Assembly: GCF_016860545.1 (NCBI RefSeq)
Contig: NZ_BNEB01000005.1
Span: forward strand, 434,001-498,000
Direction: 5' to 3'
Source of the DNA: Streptomyces asoensis
GTDB lineage: Bacteria; Actinomycetota; Actinomycetes; Streptomycetales; Streptomycetaceae
DNA length: 64,000 nucleotides
A program made the position numbers and the translations under genes. Shown here piece by piece: positions 16,905-25,905 of the stretch; position 1 is the stretch's first letter; every line of letters starts with the position of its first letter. The notes beneath the pieces are model-generated. The model did not search any database, was not told the DNA's origin, and saw nothing but the letters and a program-made list of their open reading frames with translations.

Positions 16905-18907
16905 AGCGCGTAGGGGCGGATCTGGACCAGCCGGAAATCGCCCTGCTCGGTCATCAGCCACTCGATGTCGAGGGGCTTGTCCACGTCGGTCCCGCTGAAG
17001 TGCGACTGGAGGAGCCGTCCGGTCAGGGACAGGTCGCCGAGCCGGGCGCGGACGGCGGCGGACAGTCCCTCGCCCCACGAACCCAGCGCGACGGTACGGC
17101 CGCCGCCCTCCACGGTGTTGTACAGGTACTGCTGCGGCAGCACCGTCCCGTCGACGACCTGCTCGGGGGATCCCGGGGAGCAGTTGAGGTAGACGTTGCG
17201 GAAGTCCTCGCGGCGGGTCGGGTTGCAGGTCACGAGGACGCCGCCGAGGGAGGCGGGCACGTACTCCTGGATGATCACACCCATGTAGGTCTCGTCGAGG
17301 GAGATACCGACCTGGTGGCGCAGTCGGACGCTGCGCGGCGACACGAGCGAGGCCCACACCTGGCGTACGGCGTCGAGGAGTTCGCCGGTGCCGTGGACGG
17401 TCGTGACGGAGTCGTAGACGCCCGCGGCGGAGAAGCCGGGCAGGTCCTCGGCGTTGGAGGAGGAGCGCACCACCAGCCGTCCGCGCGAGGCCGCCGAGGC
17501 GGGGAAGGCGTGCTCGATCTGCCGGGTGACCGCCTCGGGGACGGGGGTGTGCCGGATCAGGTGCTGAAGGTGCAGGCAGAGCGAGTCGAGGACGTCGACG
17601 GCGTCGAGTTCGAGCGCCATCTTCAGCTTGCCGATGCCCTGCTGGAGCGCGGGCGAGGAGGCGAGGAACCGTTGCTGGAGCGCGAAGGGGAGGGCGACGC
17701 CGTCCGGGGCGCCGACGGCCTCGGCGACGAACTCGGCTGCCCGGAAGCGGAGTTGTTCAGCGGTGAAGTCGGTGAGTCCGAGGCGGGCGGCGAGGTGGCC
17801 GTAGAGGTCCTCGCGAGGGGGGCGGGGACGGCCGTAGTAGGCGGTCAGGTCCACCGTACGGCTGTCGAGGACGTGGTGCAGCTCGCCGAGGTTGGCCGCC
17901 TTCGTGCCGTACCGGTCGCGGTCGGAGCCGCGCAGCCGGTGCAGGGACAGCACGGGGGCGTCCTCGAGCAGCGGCGGTTCGAGCCGGATGCGCTGCTGGT
18001 GCCAGGCCGGTGCGCGCAGGTCGGGTTCGTGGTCGAGGCGTTGCAGGGATATGTCGTCCTCGTCGACCCGGTAACGCACCCAGGCACCGTCGAGACCTTC
18101 CTGGTCGACGAGTTGCTCCAGATCCCGGACGATCGCGTTGGGGATGCCCCATCCGGAGGCGAGGACGTTGGTGTGCGAGAGCGGGGTGATCGGGGCCGTG
18201 TTGACGAAGCCGGCGACGCGGGGCACGTCGTCGGGCAGACAGGGCATCGCCACGATGTCCGCCCAGCCGAGGCCGAATTCCGCCGCCCGGTACTCCTCGG
18301 CCGTGCGGAAGAACCGCAGCCGCCCGGTGGCGTCGCCGGGGTTCAGCGGTGTGCGCTCCCGGGAGCCGAACAGCTCGTGGCCGAGAACGCGGGGCACGCG
18401 CTGCTCGCCGATCGCCGAGAGCTGCTCCTCCTGGCCGTGGTTGGCGGGCTTGAGGAGCAGCGGCAGCCCGCTGTCGAGGCGTGCGCGCACGAACTCGTAG
18501 AAGTACGTGAGCATGTCGCCGTTCATGGTGTCGGCCTCGGTCGTCTCCAGGACGAGGAACGGCCGTTCCCTGCCGTCCTCCTGCTCGGTGTGCAGGGAGA
18601 GCACGCCGAGCAGGAACCGGCGCTCGGGGTCGGTGTAGACGGAGGCGTTGAACGCGTCCAGTCGCGCGTCGAGGGCCGCCAGGTCCATTCCCAGCACCCG
18701 GGTGGCGACGTAGTCGACGTGGAAGGGGTGCGCGGCGGTGTCGAGGAGGTGCCAGACGTTCTCCTCGCGGTCGACGACGACCTTGAGGTAGGGGTGCCCG
18801 GCCAGGACCCCCGACAGGGTCCGGAAGAGCGGAAGGGACAGGTTCTCGCCGACGACCGTGCGGTCCGTGGCGGGCTCGGCGGTGCCGGTGGCCAGGTGGG
18901 TGCTCAT
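16901..18907 (-). CDS. PEP/pyruvate phosphate dikinase-like ATP-binding protein
   Basis: The 668-residue protein has in its C-terminal half the nucleotide-binding domain of PEP synthase/PPDK: YGTKAANLGELHHV, LVVRSSSNAEDLPGFSAAG, then MGVIIQEYVPASLGGVLVT and final DIEWLMTEQGDFRLVQIRPY. The swivelling phospho-His domain and the PEP-binding barrel that would complete a dikinase are absent. The N-terminal about 330 residues are unlike PPDK and contain a long region with ETTEADTMNGDMLTYFYEF. It probably phosphorylates or ligates a substrate with ATP. The start has GAGGAGG upstream and overlaps the ATP-grasp gene by ATGA. The reaction is unknown. Confidence 0.78.
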   Translation of the reverse strand: MSTHLATGTAEPATDRTVVGENLSLPLFRTLSGVLAGHPYLKVVVDREENVWHLLDTAAHPFHVDYVATRVLGMDLAALDARLDAFNASVYTDPERRFLLGVLSLHTEQEDGRERPFLVLETTEADTMNGDMLTYFYEFVRARLDSGLPLLLKPANHGQEEQLSAIGEQRVPRVLGHELFGSRERTPLNPGDATGRLRFFRTAEEYRAAEFGLGWADIVAMPCLPDDVPRVAGFVNTAPITPLSHTNVLASGWGIPNAIVRDLEQLVDQEGLDGAWVRYRVDEDDISLQRLDHEPDLRAPAWHQQRIRLEPPLLEDAPVLSLHRLRGSDRDRYGTKAANLGELHHVLDSRTVDLTAYYGRPRPPREDLYGHLAARLGLTDFTAEQLRFRAAEFVAEAVGAPDGVALPFALQQRFLASSPALQQGIGKLKMALELDAVDVLDSLCLHLQHLIRHTPVPEAVTRQIEHAFPASAASRGRLVVRSSSNAEDLPGFSAAGVYDSVTTVHGTGELLDAVRQVWASLVSPRSVRLRHQVGISLDETYMGVIIQEYVPASLGGVLVTCNPTRREDFRNVYLNCSPGSPEQVVDGTVLPQQYLYNTVEGGGRTVALGSWGEGLSAAVRARLGDLSLTGRLLQSHFSGTDVDKPLDIEWLMTEQGDFRLVQIRPYAL

Positions 18908-20277
18908 GCGGGGACCTCCTCGCCCTGCGCGGCGGGCAGCACCCGGGGCAGGGCGTCCACCAGGGTCTCGAAGTCCTTCAGTACCGTGCGCGGGTCGGCG
19001 GCGGAGAGCAGGCACAGGGCCGCCATGGTGTTGGCGCCCGCCGCGGGGTCGTAGACCGGCACGACACCGCCGTCGGGCAGGGAACTCTCCGCCACGACCG
19101 ACAGTTCGCTGTCCGGGCTCAGCGGCACGTGCGAGGCGACCACGGGGAAGTCCCAGATCCGGCGGTCCTGCCAGGCCTCGCCGCGGCCGTCGACCGCGAG
19201 GACGACGAGGGAGCCCGCCGCGCCCCGGGCCTGCGCCGGGGTCAGGGCCTGCGCGGGCCAGGCGACAGGGCGTCCCAGGAGCTGATCGACGAGCATGCCC
19301 ACCAGGTCCAGTCCGAAGACCTCCTCGATCTGCGGCACCGTCATCGCGCCGCCGAACCGGGCCGCGGTCTCGATGAGCCACATGCTGCCGTCGGAGCCGA
19401 GCTTGATCTCCGTGTGCGTCCCGCAGTCGCGCAGGCCCAGAGCGTCGACGGCGCGGCGCGCCAGGTCGACGACACGGTCCTGGGCCTCCGGGGAGAGCAG
19501 GGCGGGGGTGATGCCGGCGCGCTCGGTGAAAGGCTCGACGGTGGGCATCCGGCCGCTGAGGCAGACGGGGTGGAAGACGCCGTCCGCCACCACGCCTTCG
19601 ACGCTCAGGTAGTCGCCCCAGCCGGGCTCGTCGAACCAGTCCGCGGCCGTCCCGCTGACGATCTCCTCGACCACGAAGTCGGCGTCCGCCTCGGCGACGT
19701 GCAGCTCCGCGTACCCGAGCCGGGCGGAGTCCTCCATGACCTGCCGCGAGCGGGCCCAGGCGGCGGACGCCTCAGCCGCGGAGCCGATGATCTGGTGGGC
19801 CGTGGATCCGGCGCTCCAGGCCGCCTTGAGCAGCAGCGGACAGGACAAGGAGTCCACCGCGTCCTGAAGATCCGCCTCCGTGGCGACGGGACGGAACGCG
19901 GGCTGCGGCAGGCCGCTGCGCTGCCAGGTGCCGCGCATCAGCCGCTTGTCGCGCGCGAGTGCGGCGGCCGGGCCCGCGCCCGGCAGGCCGAGCGTCTCGC
20001 AGGCCTCGGCGACGGCCACGACCGCGTACTCGGAGAAGGTGGTCACGGCGTCCGCGCCCACCTCCCGGGCATGCGAGACGATCAGGGAGACCAGGTCGCG
20101 CCGTCCCCTGTCGTCCGGCGTCGTGACCGAGGCGCACAGTCTCCCGGCGGATCCGGCCACGGCGGGGGGAAGAGCGCTCAGCGCCAGCAGGTGCACGTCC
20201 GCCCTGGCAGCCGTCCGCGACAGGACATGGCCGAGCGGCGGACCACCCTTGGCATGCACCAACAGCACCGTGCTCAC
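18904..20277 (-). CDS. ATP-grasp ligase
   Basis: The 457-residue enzyme has the carbamoyl-phosphate-synthetase-type ATP-grasp fold. The N-terminal domain starts TVLLVHAKGGPPLGHVLS. The central ATP part contains ALARDKRLMRGTWQRSGLPQ and CPLLLKAAWSAGSTAHQI. The metal-binding end has THTEIKLGSDGSMWLIETAA followed by RFGGAM. Relatives join amino acids or peptides, for example BacD/L-amino-acid ligases. The GTG start is preceded by GGAGACGG. It heads the operon with the PPDK-like and MFS genes and diverges from the PAS-LuxR regulator. An amino-acid or dipeptide product is plausible but unproven. Confidence 0.82.
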   Translation of the reverse strand: MSTVLLVHAKGGPPLGHVLSRTAARADVHLLALSALPPAVAGSAGRLCASVTTPDDRGRRDLVSLIVSHAREVGADAVTTFSEYAVVAVAEACETLGLPGAGPAAALARDKRLMRGTWQRSGLPQPAFRPVATEADLQDAVDSLSCPLLLKAAWSAGSTAHQIIGSAAEASAAWARSRQVMEDSARLGYAELHVAEADADFVVEEIVSGTAADWFDEPGWGDYLSVEGVVADGVFHPVCLSGRMPTVEPFTERAGITPALLSPEAQDRVVDLARRAVDALGLRDCGTHTEIKLGSDGSMWLIETAARFGGAMTVPQIEEVFGLDLVGMLVDQLLGRPVAWPAQALTPAQARGAAGSLVVLAVDGRGEAWQDRRIWDFPVVASHVPLSPDSELSVVAESSLPDGGVVPVYDPAAGANTMAALCLLSAADPRTVLKDFETLVDALPRVLPAAQGEEVPA

Positions 20278-20436
20278 AGAAATCCGTCTCCATTCACCTG
20301 GTCGGCAGAGGCCCGCCTCGGCGCCGTCGGCGCGGTGGGCCCGGGGATCGTGCGCGGGGACGCCGTCCGGCCCGTCCCCCTCGCACACTCCAGGGGACCA
20401 GGCTGTAACCGCTCATATCGCCGCAGAGAACGCTCA

Positions 20437-20460
20437 CGACTCAGGCAAATGCCTGAGTCG
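20437..20460. promoter_or_regulatory. Perfect 24-bp palindromic operator candidate
   Basis: Arms CGACTCAGGCA and TGCCTGAGTCG are perfectly complementary over 11 bp with a 2-bp AA spacer. The site lies 160 bp upstream of the ATP-grasp start and 169 bp upstream of the LuxR-type regulator. A perfect dyad of this length in a divergent regulatory gap is unlikely to be chance; a dimeric regulator, most simply the adjacent PAS-LuxR protein, is the likely ligand. Confidence 0.65.
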
Positions 20461-20565
20461 CGGTGGCGATCCGTCGGTTTCCGGTCCCCGCACCCGCGCC
20501 GACCGGTAAGGCGCCGGCGCCACCGGCCGGTGCCGGCAACTCGGCCGGGAATCGAGCTTGTGCTG

Positions 20566-20577
20566 TACCGGCCGGTA
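20566..20577. promoter_or_regulatory. 12-bp palindrome upstream of PAS-LuxR gene
   Basis: TACCGGCCGGTA is self-complementary and lies 52 bp before the regulator's GTG. It could be a second regulator site or part of its promoter. Confidence 0.4.
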
Positions 20578-20628
20578 TATCCGTCATGTGACTGTGCGTC
20601 AGCCAGTCGTGTACGAACGGAGACCGCT

Positions 20629-21828
20629 GTGGGTGACCCGAGCCTGAAGACACCGCTCAAGAACCTTCCCGTGTTCTGGACGGAAGTCGACGAGCCGTGG
20701 CAGACGGAGGATGCGAATCCCGGCGGACCCCGCCGGGCAGGAGAGCAGTGCACCGGCGGCCCCGCCGCTCCGGACGGCTCACAGCACGCCCCGGACCACG
20801 GGCCGGTGGAAGGGGGGCCCGCGGTGTCCCGCGGCTACGCGGCCTTCGCGGACCTCGTGTGCCTCGCTCCCGCGGCCGCCTTCATCCGGGACCGCGACGG
20901 ACGCTACCTGTGGGCGAACCACGCCTACGCGCACCTCTACGGCACCGTGCCGGAGCAGCTGGTCGGCAGATACATCGAGGACTTCGACGCCCCGGCCGAG
21001 GCCGACCGGTTCCGGGCCCTCGACCAGCAGATACTCACCCGGGGCACGCCGGTGCGGCACACGCTGCGCTATCTGCGCCAAGACGGCACGACGGGCCGAG
21101 CGGTCGGCCACCGCTTCCCCGTACGGGAGGAGTCCCGCACGTGCGTCGCCGGTATCTACGTGGACATCACCGATCACCTGCGGGCCACGGAGCAGCGCCA
21201 GGAGGCCGAGGAGAACCTCAGTGCCCTGCGTGACCACAGCGGCCTGCCGTGCGCCCTGCTGTCGGCGAACGGGCGGGTGATCGAGGCGAGTGTCGCGGCC
21301 GCGGAACTCTTCCACCTCGGACTGACCGACCTCGTGGGCCGCCGCGCCCACACGCTGCTCGCCCCGCAACCGGTACCCGACCTCGAACGGCTGCACCGTC
21401 GGTGGAACAGCCTGATAGCCCGCCGCACCCGGCGCGTCGAGACCACCGCCGTGCTCGTCGACACCCATGGCCTGCAACGACGGGCGGAGCTGCACCTGAC
21501 GACTATCGGCCATTCCGCCGGCCGGGCCCGGCACGTCTGGGCCGTGATCACCCATCAGAGCCTCGCCCATGAGGCGCACCCGCCGCTCACCGCCGCGCAG
21601 ATCCGCATCCTGTCACTGCTGGCGCAGGGCAGCAGCAACGGCGACATAGCGGCCTCGCTGCACCTTTCGCGGCAGACGCTCGACTACCACCTCAGCCGGC
21701 TGCGCCACCTGCTGGGCGCGGCGACCCGTCCGGCGCTCGTCGCCCGCGCCTACGTCCTGGGCATACTCGCGCCCCATGTCTGGCCCCCACGCTCGGCCAC
21801 GGCCGCCCATCCCCTCAGCACCGCTTGA
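20629..21828 (+). CDS. PAS-domain LuxR-type transcriptional regulator
   Basis: The 399-residue protein starts at GTG behind ACGGAGA. After a Pro/Gly-rich leader of about 65 residues it carries a PAS domain (AAAFIRDRDGRYLWANHAYA to the closing VAGIYVDITDHL) and a second, weaker PAS-like region. The C-terminal LuxR-type helix-turn-helix is LTAAQIRILSLLAQGSSNGD with LHLSRQTLDYHLSRLRHLLG. No receiver domain is present, so it is not a classical response regulator. It diverges from the ATP-grasp operon and probably controls it in response to a small molecule or redox signal sensed by the PAS domain. Confidence 0.85.
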   Translation: MGDPSLKTPLKNLPVFWTEVDEPWQTEDANPGGPRRAGEQCTGGPAAPDGSQHAPDHGPVEGGPAVSRGYAAFADLVCLAPAAAFIRDRDGRYLWANHAYAHLYGTVPEQLVGRYIEDFDAPAEADRFRALDQQILTRGTPVRHTLRYLRQDGTTGRAVGHRFPVREESRTCVAGIYVDITDHLRATEQRQEAEENLSALRDHSGLPCALLSANGRVIEASVAAAELFHLGLTDLVGRRAHTLLAPQPVPDLERLHRRWNSLIARRTRRVETTAVLVDTHGLQRRAELHLTTIGHSAGRARHVWAVITHQSLAHEAHPPLTAAQIRILSLLAQGSSNGDIAASLHLSRQTLDYHLSRLRHLLGAATRPALVARAYVLGILAPHVWPPRSATAAHPLSTA

Positions 21829-21927
21829 CCCCGGATCACTCCATGCCCGGGCGACGACCCGACAGAGGGCCGTCGGGCCGCATGACGCGGCGACGGCCTT
21901 CCCGGTCCAGCGTGGCAGCATGCGGCC

Positions 21928-22413
21928 ATGGCCTTCCGACACCCTGACGGCGACTTCGCGATCACCGCGATGTACTCCGTGCCCGATGACGCCTGGTATC
22001 TGGAACTGGATCTCGTGGCGGGGCAACGGGCGCTCGTGACCGCGATCGTCCCCGACGAGGATCCGGCACGGGAACCCACGGTGTGCTTCGACCCGCGTGC
22101 AGAGCACGTGGACGTCCCGTACGAGGTCATGCGCTGGTTCATGCAGCAGGTCGATGAAGAGATCCGCACCTCGCGCGCCTGGATGCGGCTGAGGCCGGAG
22201 CTCGTCGAGATCATCCACCGACTCCGTCAGGAGCACATGGGCGTCATCGACGACGACGCCTTTCCCCAGGTTCTGGCGGACGTGCGCGCCATGGTCCCCG
22301 AGGAGGACCTCCCCGACGTTCTGGAGGCCGCCTTCGGGCGGCAGCCCGACGGCACCACCATGGACCACCCGCAGACGCCCCGGCCTGTAGGTGATCAGGG
22401 AGACAGGGTCTGA
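21928..22413 (+). CDS. Hypothetical acidic protein
   Basis: This 161-residue, acidic protein reads MAFRHPDGDFAITAMYSVPD at the N-terminus and contains WYLELDLVAGQRALVTAIVP and a helical middle with VMRWFMQQVDEEIRTSRAWM. There are no membrane segments or recognised catalytic motifs. The gene stands alone, about 100 bp after the LuxR-type regulator. I do not recognise the family. Its GC3 pattern and amino-acid composition suggest a real gene. Confidence 0.55.
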   Translation: MAFRHPDGDFAITAMYSVPDDAWYLELDLVAGQRALVTAIVPDEDPAREPTVCFDPRAEHVDVPYEVMRWFMQQVDEEIRTSRAWMRLRPELVEIIHRLRQEHMGVIDDDAFPQVLADVRAMVPEEDLPDVLEAAFGRQPDGTTMDHPQTPRPVGDQGDRV

Positions 22414-22525
22414 TGTGCCGGGCGTGGGTCATGATCTTGCCGGTGTGGGACGCCTTGGAGGCGGGCGGTGTCGATCATCTGGACCGGGTCGCCCCCACCA
22501 TCGGCGGCGTCCGTCCTTCGTCCGC

Positions 22526-22930
22526 CTACTCCGGGCGACCGAGGCGGAGGGCGTCCTTCATGTCGCTGAGTTTCGCGGCTGCCGTCGCGGTCCACTCCTG
22601 TGGCTGTCCGGCGATGCGGAGGGCGTCCTCGATCTCACCGAGCTTCTCGGACGACAGCACGCCTGCCCGCTCGACGAGGTCGTCCCGGGCCACGGTGGTC
22701 AGCCAGGTGCAGGGGATGAAGCCCGGACGCGTGAACGCGAACCGCAGCACGCCTTCGAAGGGCAGCCCTTCCGTGGCGCCGACGGGCACTTCGACGGCGA
22801 GACCGCTGATGTCGACGCCCGCCGGCTCGACGACCTGCATCGCCTGGATCCCGGACGCGTCCTCGGCCGACAGCAGGACGAACAGCCGCCGCTCGTCGAA
22901 CCCCACCCACCAGACTTCGCCACGTTGCAC
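22526..22930 (-). CDS. PemK/MazF-like protein, apparently without an antitoxin
   Basis: The 134-residue product begins VQRGEVWWVGFDERRLFVLL, typical of the MazF/PemK beta-barrel family of sequence-specific RNases, and continues with FAFTRPGFIPCTWLTTVARD. The GTG start has AGGAGG four bases upstream. The C-terminal extension of about 25 residues is helical. A partner antitoxin is not visible in the 200 bp on either side, so this may be a solitary member that no longer works as a toxin. It lies next to the left boundary of the polyketide cluster. Confidence 0.7.
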   Translation of the reverse strand: MQRGEVWWVGFDERRLFVLLSAEDASGIQAMQVVEPAGVDISGLAVEVPVGATEGLPFEGVLRFAFTRPGFIPCTWLTTVARDDLVERAGVLSSEKLGEIEDALRIAGQPQEWTATAAAKLSDMKDALRLGRPE

Positions 22931-23129
22931 AGGTCCTCCTGACACGGGACGGCAGGCGAGCCAGCGCGCCCCTGACGCATGGTGGAGACGGGTGCGGCCG
23001 CCGTCCGTCATCGGTGTGTGAAGACGAACGATCATGCGGTGCCCCCAGGTCACAGTCTACCCGCCGGTCGGCAGCGGCGTTCGCGGCGGGCCGGATCGCA
23101 GGCCGGTTCACGTGGGTCGAACCCCGTTG

Positions 23130-24764
23130 TCACGTGGGGCAGTTGGTAGGCTCCTTACTGCTGCTGGAGAGGCGGGCCCGCAGGTCGTCCACCAGTGCGG
23201 CCGCCGCCCCCAGGCCTGAGGCCGCCCCGTACACGTGGTAGTCCGGACGGATCAGTACCGCGTCGGCCCCGTGGCGAGCCAGGAAGGCACGGTAGACGCC
23301 GCCGACGTCGGCCACCGACATGCTCTGCGGCGTCCCGTCCTCGGGGAGCAGCGTCACCACGTGCGTGCCCAGATCCGCGAGGAACGCCGACCGCTCCGCG
23401 TCGAGGCCGGCGTCCGCGCCCTCTGCCAGCATCAGGACGAAGCCGCGGCCGACCACATCGTCGAAGAGGCCGGTGCCACTGAGGCCGCGTACCCGGCCCT
23501 GCGGCACCACCTCGCCCGCCGGGGACAGGGGCGACCCGTCCGCTCTGCGGTGGAGGAGCCCCTCCGTGAGGGGCGACGCCAGGTCCGGGAGCGCCGGACC
23601 GCGGCCGCGGCGGCCCGCCAGGATGGTGGAATCGCGCTCGGCCGCAGCCGAGGGGTCCGTCACGCAGATCACCCGACCCAGTTGGACCGAGGACAGGATC
23701 GACCGGTGCACCTGCGCGCGGCGTTCCTCCGTGTAGGTGTCGAGGAGCGACTCCGGGGCGAGGCCGCCCGCCACCAGGTCCAGCTTCCACACCAGGTTGA
23801 CGACGTCGCGGATGCCCGAGCACATGCCCTGCCCGGCGAACGGCGGCATCAGATGGGCCGCGTCCCCGGCCAGCAGTACCCGGCCGGCCCGCCACCGCTC
23901 GGCCCAGCGGGACTGGAAGATGTACGTGGTGCTGCGCAGCAGCGTCGCCGTGTCGGGGGTCACCCCGTAGGGCGCGAGCAGCCGCCAGGCGGTTTCCTCC
24001 CGGTTCAGGTCGGCGGCCCGCTCGCCGGGCAGCCGCATGAACTCCCAGCGCCGATGTCCCGGACCGCTGCCGACCAGGGTGGTAGGCCTGGCAGGGTCGC
24101 AGATCTGGACGTTGGTGGGGACGAACTCGCCCGGCTCGTGCAGCCGCACATCGCACAGCAGCCACTCGTAGGAGAAGCCGAGATCGGTGACCGGCACCTC
24201 CAGATGGTCCCGGACGAAGCTGTTGGCACCGTCACAGCCCACCACCCACCTCGCGGTGTACGTCCGGGCCGCGCCGTCCTCGTCCTCGGCCGTCACCACG
24301 ACCCGGTCGTCCTGCTCCTCGATTCCCACCACCCGGCGGCCCCGGACCACGGTCGATCCGGGCAGCGCGGCCGCCCGCGAGGCCAGCAGTTCCTCGAGGG
24401 CGGGCTGGTGCACGGTGCTGGCGTCGGGCCACCCGTACGGGCCTTCTGCGCGAAAGGCGATGTCGAGGAGGACCTCACCGTCGGCGGAATGCCACTGGTA
24501 ACCGGTGGCGGGCTCGGTGATCCGGCCGAGGCCCGGGCCCGTCCCGCAGCCGGCGAGCAGCCGTGCCGTCTCGCCGTCGAAGCTCGTCGCCCTGGGCAGG
24601 GTGTAGGGGCGTCCGCGCCGTTCCAGGACGACGGTCCGGCGGCCGCGCTGTGCCAGCAGGATCCCGAGAGTGGCCCCGACCGGGCCGTTGCCGACGACGA
24701 TCACGTCCGCGTCCGTCTCGGGTCCCGCGCCGGCGGGCTGCTTGTGCGGTGATGTCTCGGGCAC
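23130..24764 (-). CDS. FAD-dependent aromatic hydroxylase, Rif-Orf19-like
   Basis: The 544-residue flavoprotein belongs to the PHBH/MhpA class. Its N-terminal dinucleotide fold is DADVIVVGNGPVGATLGILL. The DG motif is VVGCDGANSFVRDHLEV, and the second FAD motif is VLLAGDAAHLMPPFAGQGM. A thioredoxin-like C-terminal domain of about 140 residues follows. Homologues in ansamycin clusters (Rif-Orf19) hydroxylate the AHBA-derived ring so that the naphthalene ring closes while the chain is on the PKS. The GTG at 24764 has GAGGGG upstream; a longer start at 24836 lacks one. It diverges from the type II thioesterase and marks the left side of the cluster. Confidence 0.82.
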   Translation of the reverse strand: MPETSPHKQPAGAGPETDADVIVVGNGPVGATLGILLAQRGRRTVVLERRGRPYTLPRATSFDGETARLLAGCGTGPGLGRITEPATGYQWHSADGEVLLDIAFRAEGPYGWPDASTVHQPALEELLASRAAALPGSTVVRGRRVVGIEEQDDRVVVTAEDEDGAARTYTARWVVGCDGANSFVRDHLEVPVTDLGFSYEWLLCDVRLHEPGEFVPTNVQICDPARPTTLVGSGPGHRRWEFMRLPGERAADLNREETAWRLLAPYGVTPDTATLLRSTTYIFQSRWAERWRAGRVLLAGDAAHLMPPFAGQGMCSGIRDVVNLVWKLDLVAGGLAPESLLDTYTEERRAQVHRSILSSVQLGRVICVTDPSAAAERDSTILAGRRGRGPALPDLASPLTEGLLHRRADGSPLSPAGEVVPQGRVRGLSGTGLFDDVVGRGFVLMLAEGADAGLDAERSAFLADLGTHVVTLLPEDGTPQSMSVADVGGVYRAFLARHGADAVLIRPDYHVYGAASGLGAAAALVDDLRARLSSSSKEPTNCPT

Positions 24765-24956
24765 GGGAAACCCCTCGTCGCAGGGCGGCTGGCGCAGGTA
24801 CGTGTGCCGGAATGGGAACGGCGCAAGACTAACCATCCGTACCGGCGTCGGGACCGCTCGAGGGCCCCGGACTATCAGATCTGGGGATACGCGGTGCCAC
24901 CTGCACGAACCTAGGCTTCCGGTATTCCCTCACCGACCACGAGGAGCTCGTCCGCC
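24765..24956. promoter_or_regulatory. Divergent promoter region of hydroxylase and thioesterase/extender-unit genes
   Basis: This 192-bp gap must drive the hydroxylase leftward and the thioesterase/CCR series rightward. It holds an AT-richer stretch around 24865-24885. No convincing palindrome was seen. Confidence 0.4.
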
Positions 24957-25712
24957 ATGCATCGAGCAACGGCGCAGTTCGAGAAATGGGTGAGTGTCTC
25001 GCACCCCGCGCCGCTGAGCAGCGTGCGGCTCGCGTGCCTTCCGTACGCGGGCGGCTCCGCCAGCTTCTTCTTCCCGGTGTCCAGAGCACTGCACCCATCG
25101 GTGGAGGTGCTGGCCCTCCAGTACCCGGGGCGGCAGACCCGGCTCCACGAACCGAGGATCGACAACGTCCCCGAGTTCGCGGACCAGATCTTCGCCGCGC
25201 TGCGGCACCTGGACGACAAGCCACTCGCCCTGTTCGGCCACAGCATGGGCGCCGTCCTCGCGTACGAGGTGGCGCTGCGCATGCAGGACGCCGGGCTGCC
25301 TGCGCCGGTACGGCTGTTCGCGTCCGGTCGGCGGGCGCCGTCCCGTGGTGCCGGCGGGCGGGTGCATACCGGGAGCGACGCCGAACTCGTATCCGAGCTG
25401 CGGGAGTTGAGCGGAACCAACGAGATGCTGCTCGGCGACCCGGAGGTGCTGGCGATGATCCTGCCGGCCATCCGCAGCGACTACACCGCCATCGAACGGT
25501 ACCGGCACGAGCCCGGCCGACGCCTCGACTGCCCGGTGACCGTGCTCACCGGAGACAGGGACCCCCGGGTCTCCCTCGACGAGGCCGAGGCATGGGCCGA
25601 GCACACCACCGGGACGAGTGAGACGAAGGTCTTCCGGGGCGGCCACTTCTTCCTCGTGGACCACATGGCCGAGGTCGTCGGCCTGGTGGCCCGGCGGCTG
25701 GGGCCGTTCTGA
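24957..25712 (+). CDS. Type II thioesterase
   Basis: The 251-residue alpha/beta hydrolase shows the thioesterase motif LRLACLPYAGGSASFFF-like at the N-terminus. The nucleophile Ser lies in LFGHSMGAVLAYEVALRM, the Asp in VTVLTGDRDPRVS and the His in FRGGHFFLVDHM. Enzymes of this type remove stalled or wrong acyl groups from PKS carrier proteins. The start at 24957 follows GAGGAG. It is the first gene of the rightward unit and is separated from the CCR gene by 193 bp. The function in this cluster is predicted with high confidence from family and place. Confidence 0.92.
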   Translation: MHRATAQFEKWVSVSHPAPLSSVRLACLPYAGGSASFFFPVSRALHPSVEVLALQYPGRQTRLHEPRIDNVPEFADQIFAALRHLDDKPLALFGHSMGAVLAYEVALRMQDAGLPAPVRLFASGRRAPSRGAGGRVHTGSDAELVSELRELSGTNEMLLGDPEVLAMILPAIRSDYTAIERYRHEPGRRLDCPVTVLTGDRDPRVSLDEAEAWAEHTTGTSETKVFRGGHFFLVDHMAEVVGLVARRLGPF

Positions 25713-25905
25713 AGGACCTCCGCGACATCGCGGCACGAAGCCGGCGTCGCAGGCCTGCTCCGGCCCGGCGGCGTGGTGGACCAGGCGCAGCCGGAACCTC
25801 TGCGGACCAGGGTCCCCGCCGTCCTCGCACCGGCCTTCTCCAGCCACCGCCGGCCTGCGCAAACCGATCGTTCCACCAGCCTCACACGGCTTGACGAGGA
25901 GCCCG

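Larger units (their letters stand above)
20278..20628. promoter_or_regulatory. 351-bp divergent promoter region of ATP-grasp operon and PAS-LuxR gene
   Basis: No coding sequence is supported here. The region contains a 24-bp palindrome at 20437-20460 and a 12-bp palindrome at 20566-20577. Part of it (20401-20460) is lower in GC than its surroundings. It must carry the promoters for both flanking transcription units; I could not assign -10 and -35 boxes with confidence. Confidence 0.6.

Noticed and set aside
21858..21877. Hairpin CCCGAC/GTCGGG after the PAS-LuxR gene as terminator
   Set aside because: The stem is only six bp with an eight-base loop, which is too common at this GC content to call.
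22414..22525. Possible transposase remnant before the MazF-like gene
   Set aside because: Short translated pieces looked suggestive, but no transposase motif or terminal repeats could be found.
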